Of a DNA stretch of 64,000 bases, positions 1-9,281 are shown in pieces. This stretch comes from Halomarinibacterium sp041392125 (GTDB taxonomy: Bacteria; Bacteroidota; Bacteroidia; Flavobacteriales; Flavobacteriaceae). Each line of letters starts with the position of its first letter. The stretch's first letter is position 1. Both the position numbers and the translations under genes were made by a program. The DNA lies in contig JAWKMR010000006.1 in NCBI GenBank assembly GCA_041392125.1, positions 124,001-188,000 of the forward strand. The letters are read 5' to 3'. Under the pieces are notes generated by a model. That model was given only the letters and a program-made list of their open reading frames with translations, was not told the origin of the DNA and made no database searches.

Positions 1-506
1 CACAACTTCCCGTAGACGAACAGAAGCGATTAAGGGCTATGGAAAATTATAAGCTTCACTTAGTTACCGATCCGGAAACCAATACCATGGTGGTAGATGT
101 TTTTACCGACTTTAAAAATGTAGCCGAAGCTAATGAATTAATGAAAGGTTTTGAGCAATCTCAAGGCATCATGCCGGGGAGTACTTCTTCAGATTCTAAA
201 AAAGAATCCGAACCGGAAGTAATAGGGGTCTCCTATTCGTATACCAAAGGAAAATTTAAAAGGGATGCCTTTATTAAAGACAAAGCCGAACATCAAAAAC
301 AAATAGATAGCCTTAAAAATGCCGAGGCTTTTATGTCTGGTATCTCCTATAAGATAAAATATACATTCCCCAAAAAAATTAAAAATACCTCGGTGGAAGA
401 TGCTACCTTCTCTCTCGATGGAAAAACATTGGAATTGGAAAGAGGTTTTGTTGAATACTTAAAAAATCCGGATGTGTTAGACATTGAGGTAGAACTGGAG
501 AATTAG
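1..506 (+). CDS. hypothetical protein, 5' truncated by window edge
   Basis: The reading frame is open to the left edge of the window, so the true start lies upstream. The first in-frame ATG at 39 is preceded by open codons reading QLPVDEQKRLRA, and is probably internal. The visible part is about 167 residues, soluble and charged, with a lysine-rich centre and an acidic C-terminus ending VELEN. I recognise no domain or catalytic motif. The stop lies 5 bases before the lipB start, so the two genes are probably co-transcribed. It could be the tail of a flavobacterial lipoprotein, but the N-terminus that would show this is missing. Confidence 0.75.
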   Translation, partial: QLPVDEQKRLRAMENYKLHLVTDPETNTMVVDVFTDFKNVAEANELMKGFEQSQGIMPGSTSSDSKKESEPEVIGVSYSYTKGKFKRDAFIKDKAEHQKQIDSLKNAEAFMSGISYKIKYTFPKKIKNTSVEDATFSLDGKTLELERGFVEYLKNPDVLDIEVELEN

Positions 507-511
507 TTTTT

Positions 512-1231
512 TTGAATACAACTATTGAAATACAAGACTTAGGCTTTAAAGACTACAAAGAAACCTGGGATTATCAAGAACAACTATTTCAGCAAATTCT
601 TGATATAAAAATTAAAAACAAGAGAGAACAACAATCTCTTAAAACTCCCAATTATTTTTTATTTGTAGAACACCCCCACGTATATACCTTAGGAAAAAGT
701 GGTGATTTTACCAACCTTCTTATTGATGAAAAGAAATTGGAAGAGATTGATGCTACTTTTTACAAAATCAATCGCGGGGGAGACATCACCTACCACGGGC
801 CCGGACAAATAGTAGGGTATCCAATTTTGGATTTGGAGAATTTCTTTCCGGATATTCACAAATACTTGCGATTTTTAGAAGAAATGGTCATCCTTACCTT
901 GGCTGAATATGGACTTAAAGCTGAACGTAGTAAAGGAGAAACAGGTGTTTGGCTGGATGTAGGAACCCCTTTTGCTCGAAAAATATGCGCTATGGGAGTA
1001 CGCGCGAGTCGCTGGGTTACCATGCATGGATTTGCGTTGAATGTAAATGCTAATTTGGGGTATTTCGACCATATGATTCCTTGCGGAATTAGAGGGAAAG
1101 CCGTAACCTCTTTACATGTGGAAATGGGCCAACCCGAAATTTCGATGGAAGAAGTAAAAGCAAAACTGTTGAAACATTTTGCACAATTATTTGAAGCCCA
1201 AATAAATAAGGAAACCCTTACTAATTTGTAA
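512..1231 (+). CDS. lipB: Octanoyltransferase LipB
   Basis: LipB moves octanoyl groups from acyl carrier protein to lipoyl-domain lysines, the first step of lipoate synthesis. The 239-residue length fits the family. Motifs seen: RGGDITYHGPGQ substrate-binding segment, then K157 in RKICAMGV and C191 in IPCGIRGK, the expected Lys/Cys catalytic pair. The start is TTG at 512; the next residues (NTTIEIQDLGFKDYKETW) fit a typical flavobacterial LipB N-terminus, so I accept it. Its product would feed the lipoyl domains of the PDH E2 at 41-42.6 kb and the glycine cleavage system whose P protein is at 52.6 kb. It follows the upstream gene by 5 bases. Confidence 0.96.
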   Translation: MNTTIEIQDLGFKDYKETWDYQEQLFQQILDIKIKNKREQQSLKTPNYFLFVEHPHVYTLGKSGDFTNLLIDEKKLEEIDATFYKINRGGDITYHGPGQIVGYPILDLENFFPDIHKYLRFLEEMVILTLAEYGLKAERSKGETGVWLDVGTPFARKICAMGVRASRWVTMHGFALNVNANLGYFDHMIPCGIRGKAVTSLHVEMGQPEISMEEVKAKLLKHFAQLFEAQINKETLTNL

Positions 1232-1248
1232 GTATTTCGTGTAGCGTT

Positions 1249-1941
1249 TTATTTACTGAATGAGGTAAGAACACCGTAACCATCTAGCTTCCCTTTTTTG
1301 TCATAATCCTCTGTTTTAACAACACCTACACCTTCTGCAAACCATTGCTTGGAATTTCTTTTCATAGTGCCAGTCATTCCTTGAGAAACCGTAGTTTGAG
1401 AAATTATATAACACTCAAAGGTTCCGGCAGGAGTAGTAATAGTTTCTTTTCCAACCACTTCTCTTTCCGTGATGAGTGTACTCATATTAAAATTCATTCC
1501 GGACATAGACATTTTTATATTCATCTCGGCATCTTTTAATTTTTGTCCCACACTTAAATTGTTGGGAATATCAATATTCACCCCGGTAATTTCTGAATCT
1601 ACCTTCATATCACCATATGCCTTCATTAACTCGGGCCGCAGCATAGAATTAAAATCTATAGATACCGTTCCGTTTTTACAAATTGCATCATAATTAGTAG
1701 TGGTAATTTCTTTGCCTTTTTCGTCTTTAAAACTGGTGGTCACATTGGCTTTTTCTCCTTCACTGGTATTAGTTATACTAAGTACTTGATAAGTTATCGT
1801 GCCTTGTGCTTTCCCTTTTTCATTATACAACGTAAGGGTGGAAGTTGCGCCTTTTGAAAAAGGATAAAATTTGCTGCACTGAGCCATGGTAAAAGTTGAA
1901 AAAAGAACCAAGGCACTAATAGATAAGATGATATTTTTCAT
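1249..1941 (-). CDS. Secreted TapB/DUF3108-like protein
   Basis: This 230-residue protein begins with a signal peptide (MKNIILSISALVLFSTFTMA, cleavage near residue 20). The mature part is predicted beta-rich, with segments such as TITYQVLSI, ETITTPAGTFECYIIS and KQWFAEGVGVVKTEDYD. The pattern of TPAGTF-cysteine followed by a WFAxGVGxVK turn is typical of DUF3108/TapB-like periplasmic proteins of Bacteroidota. Their function is unknown. It converges with lipB and lies 22 bases downstream of the OmpA-like lipoprotein on the same strand, so the two may share a transcript. The family assignment is from motif resemblance only. Confidence 0.8.
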   Translation of the reverse strand: MKNIILSISALVLFSTFTMAQCSKFYPFSKGATSTLTLYNEKGKAQGTITYQVLSITNTSEGEKANVTTSFKDEKGKEITTTNYDAICKNGTVSIDFNSMLRPELMKAYGDMKVDSEITGVNIDIPNNLSVGQKLKDAEMNIKMSMSGMNFNMSTLITEREVVGKETITTPAGTFECYIISQTTVSQGMTGTMKRNSKQWFAEGVGVVKTEDYDKKGKLDGYGVLTSFSK

Positions 1942-1963
1942 AATGTTTGTTTTAAAAGGTTAT

Positions 1964-3589
1964 TTATTTTGAAGGGACTACCAATATTTCTACGCGTCTA
2001 TTTTTTTGTTTATTTTCGGGTGTATCATTAGGCGCTACAGGCTGATTTTCACCAAATCCTTTAACTTCAAAACTATACGAACCTGAAAGTTGACTTTTCA
2101 GAAAGTTGGAAACTTCTTTGGCTCTTTTCTCCGAAAGTGTTTTGTTGCTACTTGGATTGCCTACATTATCTGTATGCCCTTCAATAATGATGTGCCCTTT
2201 AGGAAATTCCTTAATTGCCATGACCAGTTTTTCAAGCTCTTTTGAAGCGCTTTCTTTTAGTTGATATTTTCCAGTATCAAACAAAACGGAACTATCTAAG
2301 TTTAACCGTATGGCTCCACCAATAGCAGCAATGGCGTCTACATCGGCACCCGGTAATTGACTTGGGGTGTCTAAATCTGTTAATCTTACATACGTAAAAG
2401 TTTCCCCATTTTCTACAAACTCGGCAATATCTACCATGGCAGTTCCACCTTCAATTTTACCTACATTAATCCATTCTTTCCCGTCTTTCGATATTTCCAA
2501 AATAGTGGGCTCTATAGCGCCCATTTCAAAAACATATAAATCCGGACCATTTACATTGGCAATGGCATTATCTGTAAACTCAAGGGTTACTTGTCCTTTA
2601 ATACCTATGTTGCAAATTTTAGGGTCGCCATCTGGAAAATCTTTTTCGTCCATATCGGGTACGCCTAAAGCACCATTTGAATTAGATCCCGCAGGATTGC
2701 CTAAATCGTGTTTTACCAATTTGTCTGCAAAAGACAAATCGCCAAGGGGTAAATAAATAAACTTATTTCTGGAATCCCTATAGGTGTTACCTGTTGTTGT
2801 TCCCTCGCCAAACCAGCCGGGATTTTTTTTATAAAACTCCTTTCTAGCAGCTTCTGATGCTTTTATCACATCTCCGGAAAAAATAATCATATCATTTTTA
2901 CGGCTAGTCATCATAGCTTTAAATTTTGAGGAGGCTTTACCACTATTCAAGTAATTTTCAATGGCTTGTGGTAAAGGTTGTTTTGCAATGGCTCTTGCTT
3001 CAGTTTCGGTTTGGATTTTTTTCTTGCTAGGTAGTGGGCGAAGAAGCTCTAATTCTTTTGCAGTAATTTCAAAATAATTGGCAATTAGGATATTCGCTTC
3101 CTCTTGGGTGGCATTGTCTAATTGTTGCAGCGATTCTTTTTTGTCTCTATTCCCCCAAATGGAATAGCGAGTAATGTTTTCTTCAATAAAGGAATTATCA
3201 GTAGTGCCTAATAATTGTCTAAGGTTTTTCGTTTTTGCTTCTTCGGCAAGCTGTGCTTCACTCTTTTGAGCATTTTTTTCCTTTATTTTTTTGGTGTATT
3301 TGTCTAATTGATTTTTCCTGAAATCACTATCAGATTCGCCCTCGCCATTTTTCATTTTTTGAATATTCTCCATATATTCTTTAAACTGTTCAGCATCAAT
3401 AGTACCTGTTTTTAGTAATTCTTCATATGTTTTTTGTAAGTCTTCCGCATCGTCGTTTTTAGGAGTGCTATTATCTGGAATCTCAATATTTTCCGGAATT
3501 AATGGGTTTTTCTTTTCTTCATTTTTGCAAGAAATTAATAGAAAAAAGAAACCAAAAAATGCTATTACTGAAAAGGACGTTGCATTCAT
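1964..3589 (-). CDS. OmpA-family peptidoglycan-binding lipoprotein
   Basis: The 541-residue protein starts with a lipoprotein signal (LLISCKNEE, lipid-anchored Cys near 21). A charged, lysine/glutamate-rich helical region covers about 30-200. A beta-sandwich-like segment at about 290-430 (DLYVFEMGAIEPTILEIS, WINVGKIEGG) resembles cell-surface binding modules. The OmpA-like domain occupies about 435-541, with LFDTGKYQLKE, GHTDNVGNPSSN and NRRVEI, the pattern that binds diaminopimelate in peptidoglycan. It probably tethers the outer membrane or a surface complex to the wall. What the middle domain binds is not evident. A hairpin lies in its leader at 3595-3622. Confidence 0.9.
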   Translation of the reverse strand: MNATSFSVIAFFGFFFLLISCKNEEKKNPLIPENIEIPDNSTPKNDDAEDLQKTYEELLKTGTIDAEQFKEYMENIQKMKNGEGESDSDFRKNQLDKYTKKIKEKNAQKSEAQLAEEAKTKNLRQLLGTTDNSFIEENITRYSIWGNRDKKESLQQLDNATQEEANILIANYFEITAKELELLRPLPSKKKIQTETEARAIAKQPLPQAIENYLNSGKASSKFKAMMTSRKNDMIIFSGDVIKASEAARKEFYKKNPGWFGEGTTTGNTYRDSRNKFIYLPLGDLSFADKLVKHDLGNPAGSNSNGALGVPDMDEKDFPDGDPKICNIGIKGQVTLEFTDNAIANVNGPDLYVFEMGAIEPTILEISKDGKEWINVGKIEGGTAMVDIAEFVENGETFTYVRLTDLDTPSQLPGADVDAIAAIGGAIRLNLDSSVLFDTGKYQLKESASKELEKLVMAIKEFPKGHIIIEGHTDNVGNPSSNKTLSEKRAKEVSNFLKSQLSGSYSFEVKGFGENQPVAPNDTPENKQKNRRVEILVVPSK

Positions 3590-3594
3590 AATAA

Positions 3595-3622
3595 ACCACT
3601 CAACACATTAAAAGTGAGTGGT
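3595..3622 (-). repeat. Perfect 8-bp inverted repeat in leader of the OmpA-like gene
   Basis: ACCACTCA at 3595-3602 pairs perfectly with TGAGTGGT at 3615-3622 across a 12-base loop. It lies between the stop of the upstream 806-residue lipoprotein gene and the start of the OmpA-like gene. On the minus strand it is followed only by a weak T-rich stretch (TTTATTATG). It could be a terminator or a leader structure of the OmpA-like gene; sequence alone does not decide. Confidence 0.45.
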
Positions 3623-3668
3623 ATAAATGTAGGATTAAAATGAAAGCAAAATGAAGTTTTTAAAAAAA

Positions 3669-6089
3669 TTAATTGGCTTGATACAAAATAATTTCTTTCC
3701 CTTGGCCTTTTACTAAAAGGTTTACTTTGTTGTTTTTATTAGCGTCTGCTAGATCTACTTCCGAAGTTCCGTACACCGGAAAATTGGGAAGTAATTTCCC
3801 TGAGGTATCGTACAAATAGACTAGATTTTCTTTAAGTTCGGTTACCGAAACATAGGTTTTTTTAGTAACGGTAAAAATCTTAGGAGTTGCATATTTTCCA
3901 AAAGGGAGCTCCACTAATTGTCCATTAATACGAAGCAAATTATCATCTAAAGTTACTTTTACAGTTCCCGAAATAGTAAAGTGATAATTACTGGAAACTT
4001 GCAAAGACTGCGTGTTTATTTTTCCGTCCTGTTTAATAGTTTCTTTTTTATTGTCTTTAGTAATCACGACAAAATCACTTCCTTCCTTTTCAATCGGAAT
4101 AGTTGAAAAAGCAAAAGTTTTATTCAATGTAAGACGCTCTTTCCCCACTCTACTCAATATATTGAGTTTTCCGTTTTCTTCAGCAAAAAATAAATAATCG
4201 TTATTACCAATTCGAATGTGTTGTGGCGGCAGCATAATTTTTGAAGCGGTTTTCTTAAAAGTAAATCCAGAGACCTCTTTTCCTTGGCTGTCATACATAA
4301 AAACTTGCTTGTCTTGACAAATAACAAAACGATATTTTCGATTGTTATCGTAATCAAAAACAGCAAGAGGCTGGGTAATGTTGTCTTTAAATTTCTTCGG
4401 AAAAGGGGCTACGGCATTACCATTTCTATCTAAAATATAGAAGGTCTTTGGCGTTGCAAAAGCCAATTGTTTTTTTCCGTTTCGCAAGATATCAACTTCG
4501 TTTACAGTTCCTAAAATAGCTCCGTCCAATTGTTTTTTCCAAAGAATCTTCCCGTTAGCGGAAATAAAATACAGTACATTAGAAACATCCTGGACCACAA
4601 TATCTTTTCCAAGGGTATTATGATTGGTAAAAAATTTAGGGACTCCCAACACCTCTCTGTCGAGCTCAATGGTGGTTACTTCAGAGACCATGTGGGAAGA
4701 CTGCGATTGCTTTGTGGTTTCTTTACAGATAAAGTTTAGGTGGGCAAAATCACGATCGTGAATCAATTGCACGATAGCTAGGGAGAAGTCTTTAGTGGAA
4801 GAGGGCTGGGCACTTAAAAGAGCCGAAAAAAGACCACTTCTTTTTCCTTGTAACGAATATTGTGTTAATGAGGAAGCCTGTGCCAATTGCAATTGGGCGC
4901 TTTCAAAGTGAGGGGAATTATAGAGTACTAAATTACTTTGATAGGCCGAAATAAGGGTCTGGGCTGTAGTCTCGCTTTGTGTAAATACAATAAAGTCTTC
5001 CCACTGAAAAACCGTTGAATACGTACTTTTTTCTAATAATGGGTAAAAGGGTGTAAACAATAAATCTTCATCAGTAAAACTAAAAAGAGGCACTTCGCGA
5101 AACGACTCTTTTTCTGAAATGTATTTAGCCAAATCCTCCCAAGTAAGGGTAGCATCAAGAGTTTTTAAAGCCACCACAGTTTCAGAAGCTATTTGTAACT
5201 CGGTTATTTCATTAATAGTTTGGAAAAGCGGATTAATTTTAAGCGAATCACGGTTAAACTGCCAGAGGTTTTTCTGAAATACCTCAAGATTATTAAACGT
5301 AAAAGCTCGTGCACTATTGGAAGTTATTGGAATGATGGATGGTGCGTTGTTTTGCTGCGGAATTTGCCCTTTAAAGACTGAAAGCAACTGCGGGATGGTG
5401 TCTTCCAAAACCACTCCATTGCCCACAACCCCATCGGGCAATAACTGTAAATTAAAGGAAGCCACAGGGGCCAAAGGATAACTTGTACTGTCGTTCTGTA
5501 CTATAGCACCCAGTTGCTGTATGTAAGCTAATTCTTCATCGTTTTTTAGTTTGAAAGCTTTTGAAAACAGAACAGAATTTTTAGTTTTTCCTTCCAAGGT
5601 ATTTTTTAAAAGTGTTTCGGACGTAGACATGATAAATATGCTGTCTATAGTAACGCTAAACACTTCGGAAGCATCTTTATGTATTTTTTTTATGGTATTT
5701 CCTTTAAAAGGAATTTCGGTTTGTACGGCATTAGCGATTGAGTCGGGAAGAAAAAGAGTAGGGGAAATTTTGGTGATTAAGGTGAAATTGATGGAAGAAT
5801 CTTTTAATGATTCTTTGCATAATAATACATTTCCGATAGGTTTAACAAACTGAAAAAGTGAATTTTTATCACTAAAGAAATTTGAGAATGACTCCTCATT
5901 TAATTGATTGATTAAGGGATTGTTTTTGTAATCACGTTTGGTCGTTTCCCAGTTTTTAATTTTTAAAACCGTTTGGCTATTTTGTGGTATGTAACTGAAA
6001 AGGTCGTGAGTATCTCGCGATGAAGTATTACATCCTATGAAGGAGAAAAATACTAAGACAATAAAGGTGAGATTCCAAAATTTCTGCAT
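3669..6089 (-). CDS. Large lipoprotein with PQQ-like propeller C-terminal half
   Basis: I choose ATG at 6089 (MQKFWNL) over a TTG two codons upstream. The signal ends in FSFIGC, a lipobox with Cys near 20, so the protein should be membrane-anchored. The N-terminal half (about 25-470) starts LFSYIPQNSQTVLKI, resembling DUF3352-type proteins. The C-terminal third has repeats such as LYFISANGKILWKKQL, FYILDRNGNAVAPFPKK and VFMYDSQGKEVSGF, the look of a beta-propeller (PQQ/FG-GAP-like). At 806 residues it is typical of conserved but uncharacterised Bacteroidota lipoproteins. Function unknown. A -7-like TATTTTTG lies just upstream on the minus strand. Confidence 0.85.
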   Translation of the reverse strand: MQKFWNLTFIVLVFFSFIGCNTSSRDTHDLFSYIPQNSQTVLKIKNWETTKRDYKNNPLINQLNEESFSNFFSDKNSLFQFVKPIGNVLLCKESLKDSSINFTLITKISPTLFLPDSIANAVQTEIPFKGNTIKKIHKDASEVFSVTIDSIFIMSTSETLLKNTLEGKTKNSVLFSKAFKLKNDEELAYIQQLGAIVQNDSTSYPLAPVASFNLQLLPDGVVGNGVVLEDTIPQLLSVFKGQIPQQNNAPSIIPITSNSARAFTFNNLEVFQKNLWQFNRDSLKINPLFQTINEITELQIASETVVALKTLDATLTWEDLAKYISEKESFREVPLFSFTDEDLLFTPFYPLLEKSTYSTVFQWEDFIVFTQSETTAQTLISAYQSNLVLYNSPHFESAQLQLAQASSLTQYSLQGKRSGLFSALLSAQPSSTKDFSLAIVQLIHDRDFAHLNFICKETTKQSQSSHMVSEVTTIELDREVLGVPKFFTNHNTLGKDIVVQDVSNVLYFISANGKILWKKQLDGAILGTVNEVDILRNGKKQLAFATPKTFYILDRNGNAVAPFPKKFKDNITQPLAVFDYDNNRKYRFVICQDKQVFMYDSQGKEVSGFTFKKTASKIMLPPQHIRIGNNDYLFFAEENGKLNILSRVGKERLTLNKTFAFSTIPIEKEGSDFVVITKDNKKETIKQDGKINTQSLQVSSNYHFTISGTVKVTLDDNLLRINGQLVELPFGKYATPKIFTVTKKTYVSVTELKENLVYLYDTSGKLLPNFPVYGTSEVDLADANKNNKVNLLVKGQGKEIILYQAN

Positions 6090-6290
6090 ACACAAAAATA
6101 GTAAGGTTTCGAGGAAAAAAGGAAGCCTCAGTCAAGAGTTTATTGACGGGTTTTTAACAAGGAAGAATATTGGAATATTGTATTTTTTAGATAATTAGAT
6201 GTTTTAGTAATTATAATATTTAAAGTAGCATCGAATATCTTAATCTTTCTAATGGTATTTCGATTTCCAAGAGTCCAACATTCTAACATT

Positions 6291-6890
6291 CTAAAAATCT
6301 AGTTTCAATTGTTCAGGAAGTAGTTTGAAACTTTTTCGGTGATAGGGAGTGATTCCGTGCTTTTTTATGGCTAATCGATGCTCGACAGTGGGATATCCTT
6401 TGTTTTTGTTCCAGTGATAATGTGGAAATTCCTCGTGTAATTTTCCCATAAAATCATCTCTGTAGGTTTTCGCCAAAATGGAAGCAGCGGCAATGTGCAA
6501 ATATTTTCCATCGCCTTTCACCACACACTCGTAGGGTGTTTTCCCGTAAGGTTTAAACTTGTTTCCATCTATGGCAATAAACTGTGGTTGTTGTTCCAAC
6601 TGTTTAATAGCACGATGCATGGCCAAAATGGAGGCATTTAAAATGTTTATTTGATCAATTTCATCCATCATTACGTGTGAAACTGCAAAGCAAAGCGCCT
6701 CGGTTTCAATAATAGGGCGTAATTCGTCTCTCTTTTTTTCTGAAAGTTGTTTTGAATCATTTAACCATGGGTGCGAAAAATGGTTGGGCAAAATAACGGC
6801 AGCAGCGGTTACGGGGCCGGCGAGACAACCTCTTCCTGCTTCGTCGGTGCCACATTCTACTAAATGATGATGAATTTTGAGGGATAGCAT
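6291..6890 (-). CDS. rnhB: Ribonuclease HII
   Basis: RNase HII cuts the RNA strand of RNA-DNA hybrids and removes single ribonucleotides from DNA. The 199-residue length is normal. Motifs: GTDEAGRGCLAGP near the N-terminus holds the first two catalytic acids, AIDGNKF in the middle holds the third, and VVKGDGKYLHIAAASILAKTYRD is the conserved helix. The DEAGRG signature separates it from HIII. ATG at 6890 is the only good start. It is transcribed divergently from the porin gene, with about 63 bases between starts. Confidence 0.97.
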   Translation of the reverse strand: MLSLKIHHHLVECGTDEAGRGCLAGPVTAAAVILPNHFSHPWLNDSKQLSEKKRDELRPIIETEALCFAVSHVMMDEIDQINILNASILAMHRAIKQLEQQPQFIAIDGNKFKPYGKTPYECVVKGDGKYLHIAAASILAKTYRDDFMGKLHEEFPHYHWNKNKGYPTVEHRLAIKKHGITPYHRKSFKLLPEQLKLDF

Positions 6891-6925
6891 AGCAATTAAA
6901 AATACACATTTCCGTTTAAAAAAAT

Positions 6926-6933
6926 TAACTTTG
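6926..6933 (+). promoter_or_regulatory. Bacteroidota -7 element upstream of porin gene
   Basis: TAACTTTG matches TAnnTTTG and ends 20 bases before the porin ATG at 6954. No clear TTTG -33 box is seen at the usual distance, so the call rests on the -7 element and position. Confidence 0.5.
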
Positions 6934-6953
6934 CTCCTCCAAGTTTCTCATGT

Positions 6954-8858
6954 ATGAAAAAAACACTGTTGCTCCTTTTCTTTGTCAGCTGCTATGCACC
7001 GGTGTTTTCTCAAAATTATCCTAGTGAAGGAACAACTACTAACGGAAAAAAAGAAAAGCCCCCCATCGATTTGTATAAAATTATTTCGTTTGAAAGAGAC
7101 ACGACCTATCTAGACACGACACTTTCTATTCAAAAAGCATATAAATTCAATTATTTGCGTCGCGATAATTTTGAATTACTCCCTTTTTCCAATGTAGGAC
7201 AAACGTATAATTCGTTAGCATATACTTTTAATAATGAAAACCTCATGCCTTTGTTTGTGGCCCAATCGCACCATTTTAACTATGCCGATGCAGAGGATAT
7301 AAACTATTACAATGTCCCAACGCCTTTAACCGAATTGTATTTTAAAACGGCATTTTCGCAAGGACAGCAAATGGACGGATTTTTTACGGTAAATACCAAC
7401 GAGCGTTTTAATTTTTCTATTGCTTATAAAGGAGTTCGATCCTTAGGGCAATATCAAAATAGTTTAACAAGTACCGGAAATTTTAGGTTTACCACAAATT
7501 ATCACACCAAAAACAATCGATATCATATTCGAGCACATTTGGTAGCTCAGGATAATTTCAATGAAGAAAACGGAGGATTAACAGCGGGTTCAAAAGCATT
7601 GTTTGAAACCAATGATCCTGAATTTCAAGATCGCGGAAGACTGGATGTGAATTTTGAAAATGCCGATAATAAACTGGAAGGGCTTCGTTTTTTTGGAATT
7701 CAGGAATATGATCTCATAACAAAAAAAGACAGTTCAAGCTATTCTGTAGTAACCTTGGGTGCAATTGTAAACTATGAAACCAAAGATTTTAAATTTGGGC
7801 AAAGAGCTCCTTTTGCAGGATTTGGCAATTCGTACGTAACCGAAAAACTTTTAACCAAAACCATACTCGATAAATTTGAAGCCAAAGGAACAGCTACCTT
7901 TCAAAATTCAGTATTAGGAAATATCTCTGCCTTTATTGGCTACACCGATTATGATTACGGATATGATTCGGCTTTGGTACTGGACGAGGGAATTATTACC
8001 AATAGGTTGCAAGGAAAATTGATAAGTACCGGAGCTTCTTATGAAAAGGAGTATAAAGGTTTTCAGCTCTTCGGAAAGGCGGCCATTAACATTTCAGGCG
8101 ATTTTGATGCTAATTATTTGTTAGGAGGGGCTTCTTTTAAATTTGATGAAGAAAATTCAGTTGCCGGACATATTAAAATCCACAGTGTAGCTCCTAATTT
8201 TAATTTTCTGTTGTACCAAAGTGATTATGTAAATTACAATTGGCAAACCAATTTCAATAATGTAAAAACCCAGGAATTGTATTTTGAATTGGATTCAAAA
8301 AAATTACTGAAAGCTTCTGTAAGTTATACCGGTATAGATGATTATACTTATTTTGCCGTTGCCGAAGGAGAAATTACCCCCACTCCGCATCAATTTAAGG
8401 AAAGGGTAGATTACTTGAAAATTAAAGGGGAAAGGGAATTTACATATGGCAAATTTGCCTTGATGAATACCGTTCTTTTTCAGCAAGTTTTAAGCGGGGA
8501 AGAGGTGTTCAATGTGCCGCAATTAGTAACACGCCAATCGTTGTATTTTCAAGATGAATGGTTTCAAAAAGCAGCATTTATACAAACCGGTATTGGATTT
8601 AAGTATTTTACTGCCTATAATATGAATGCCTACGACCCGGTACTTGCCGAATTTTATGTACAAAATAATGAAGAGCTGGGTGGCTTTCCGTTAGTAGATG
8701 TTTTCTTTCAAGCCAAGATACGCCAAACCCGTATTTTCTTTACCTGGGAGCATTTTAATCAGCTATTCTCCAAGTCCAGTAATTATTATTCAGCACCTAA
8801 CTATCCGTATCGCGATGCAGTAATCCGTTTTGGATTGGTGTGGAATTTCTTTTTGTAG
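6954..8858 (+). CDS. Putative outer-membrane porin
   Basis: This 634-residue protein has a signal peptide ending near VFSQ (residue 20) and a body of alternating aromatic/polar strands (for example YEKEYKGFQLFGKAAINIS, RFGLVWNFFL). The C-terminus ends in phenylalanine and hydrophobic residues, as in outer-membrane barrels. The size and the N-terminal linker (PPIDLYKIISFERDTTYLDTTL) fit the Bacteroidota putative-porin family. It would sit in the outer membrane; the substrate is not evident. It is divergent from rnhB, and its stop lies only 7 bases before the left repeat of the DUF559 element. Confidence 0.88.
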   Translation: MKKTLLLLFFVSCYAPVFSQNYPSEGTTTNGKKEKPPIDLYKIISFERDTTYLDTTLSIQKAYKFNYLRRDNFELLPFSNVGQTYNSLAYTFNNENLMPLFVAQSHHFNYADAEDINYYNVPTPLTELYFKTAFSQGQQMDGFFTVNTNERFNFSIAYKGVRSLGQYQNSLTSTGNFRFTTNYHTKNNRYHIRAHLVAQDNFNEENGGLTAGSKALFETNDPEFQDRGRLDVNFENADNKLEGLRFFGIQEYDLITKKDSSSYSVVTLGAIVNYETKDFKFGQRAPFAGFGNSYVTEKLLTKTILDKFEAKGTATFQNSVLGNISAFIGYTDYDYGYDSALVLDEGIITNRLQGKLISTGASYEKEYKGFQLFGKAAINISGDFDANYLLGGASFKFDEENSVAGHIKIHSVAPNFNFLLYQSDYVNYNWQTNFNNVKTQELYFELDSKKLLKASVSYTGIDDYTYFAVAEGEITPTPHQFKERVDYLKIKGEREFTYGKFALMNTVLFQQVLSGEEVFNVPQLVTRQSLYFQDEWFQKAAFIQTGIGFKYFTAYNMNAYDPVLAEFYVQNNEELGGFPLVDVFFQAKIRQTRIFFTWEHFNQLFSKSSNYYSAPNYPYRDAVIRFGLVWNFFL

Positions 8859-8865
8859 AAAAAAA

Positions 8866-8900
8866 GTTCCCTCTTTGAAGAGGGGATTTAGGGGAGATGT
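8866..8900 (+). repeat. Left palindromic repeat of the DUF559 element
   Basis: A hairpin of CCCTCTT and AAGAGGG arms (8869-8884, two-base centre) is followed by a linker and the tail GGGGAGATGT ending at 8900. The tail faces the DUF559 gene. The same hairpin-linker-GATGT layout recurs at 9282-9317 (inverted), 20091-20118 and 61687-61770. Confidence 0.85.
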
Positions 8901-8912
8901 TGTAGAAAAATT

Positions 8913-9278
8913 TTAATCTAAGAGTTCTTTAATTTTTAATTCAATCTGAGAGATTACCATTTCTATATTTTCATAAATCATTTCATTTTTAAATCTAAGA
9001 AGTCGCAGACCTTCTTTTTCTAATCTTTCTTGTCTTTTTGAATCTTCTAAGAAAGATTCTTCGTGAGAAGGTCCATCAACCTCTACTATTAATCCAATCT
9101 CGTGACAATAAAAATCTACTATATAATCTAAGATAGGGACTTGCCGATGAAATTCAACACCCATTGATTTTTTTCTAATCAACTGCCATAAACATTTCTC
9201 TGCAGATGTTTGATTTCTTCTTAGTTCTTGGGCTTTTTCTTTTAAATCGTTACGGTATTTTATAATTTTGTTCACCAT
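8913..9278 (-). CDS. DUF559 (Vsr/PD-(D/E)xK-like) endonuclease-domain protein
   Basis: A 121-residue single-domain protein. It has the DUF559 landmarks: NQTSAEKCLWQLIR, FHRQVPILDYIVDFYCHE, LIVEVDGPSHEE and GLRLLRFKNEMI. The D in VDFYC and E/D in EVDG are the expected catalytic acids of a restriction-endonuclease-like fold related to Vsr. The cellular function of DUF559 proteins is not established. It lies 12 bases inside the left repeat and 3 bases inside the right one, so almost nothing else is in the unit. ATG at 9278 (MVNKIIKYRNDLKEKA) fits the family start. I infer it acts on the flanking repeats, by analogy with RAYT transposases and REPs. Confidence 0.9.
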   Translation of the reverse strand: MVNKIIKYRNDLKEKAQELRRNQTSAEKCLWQLIRKKSMGVEFHRQVPILDYIVDFYCHEIGLIVEVDGPSHEESFLEDSKRQERLEKEGLRLLRFKNEMIYENIEMVISQIELKIKELLD

Positions 9279-9281
9279 TTT

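Noticed and set aside
875..1072. Antisense frame inside lipB
   Set aside because: Shadow of a clearly real gene; no motif or start context.
6090..6290. 201-base gap between the 806-residue lipoprotein and rnhB
   Set aside because: AT-rich with a few short imperfect repeats; no gene, RNA or clear regulatory structure seen.
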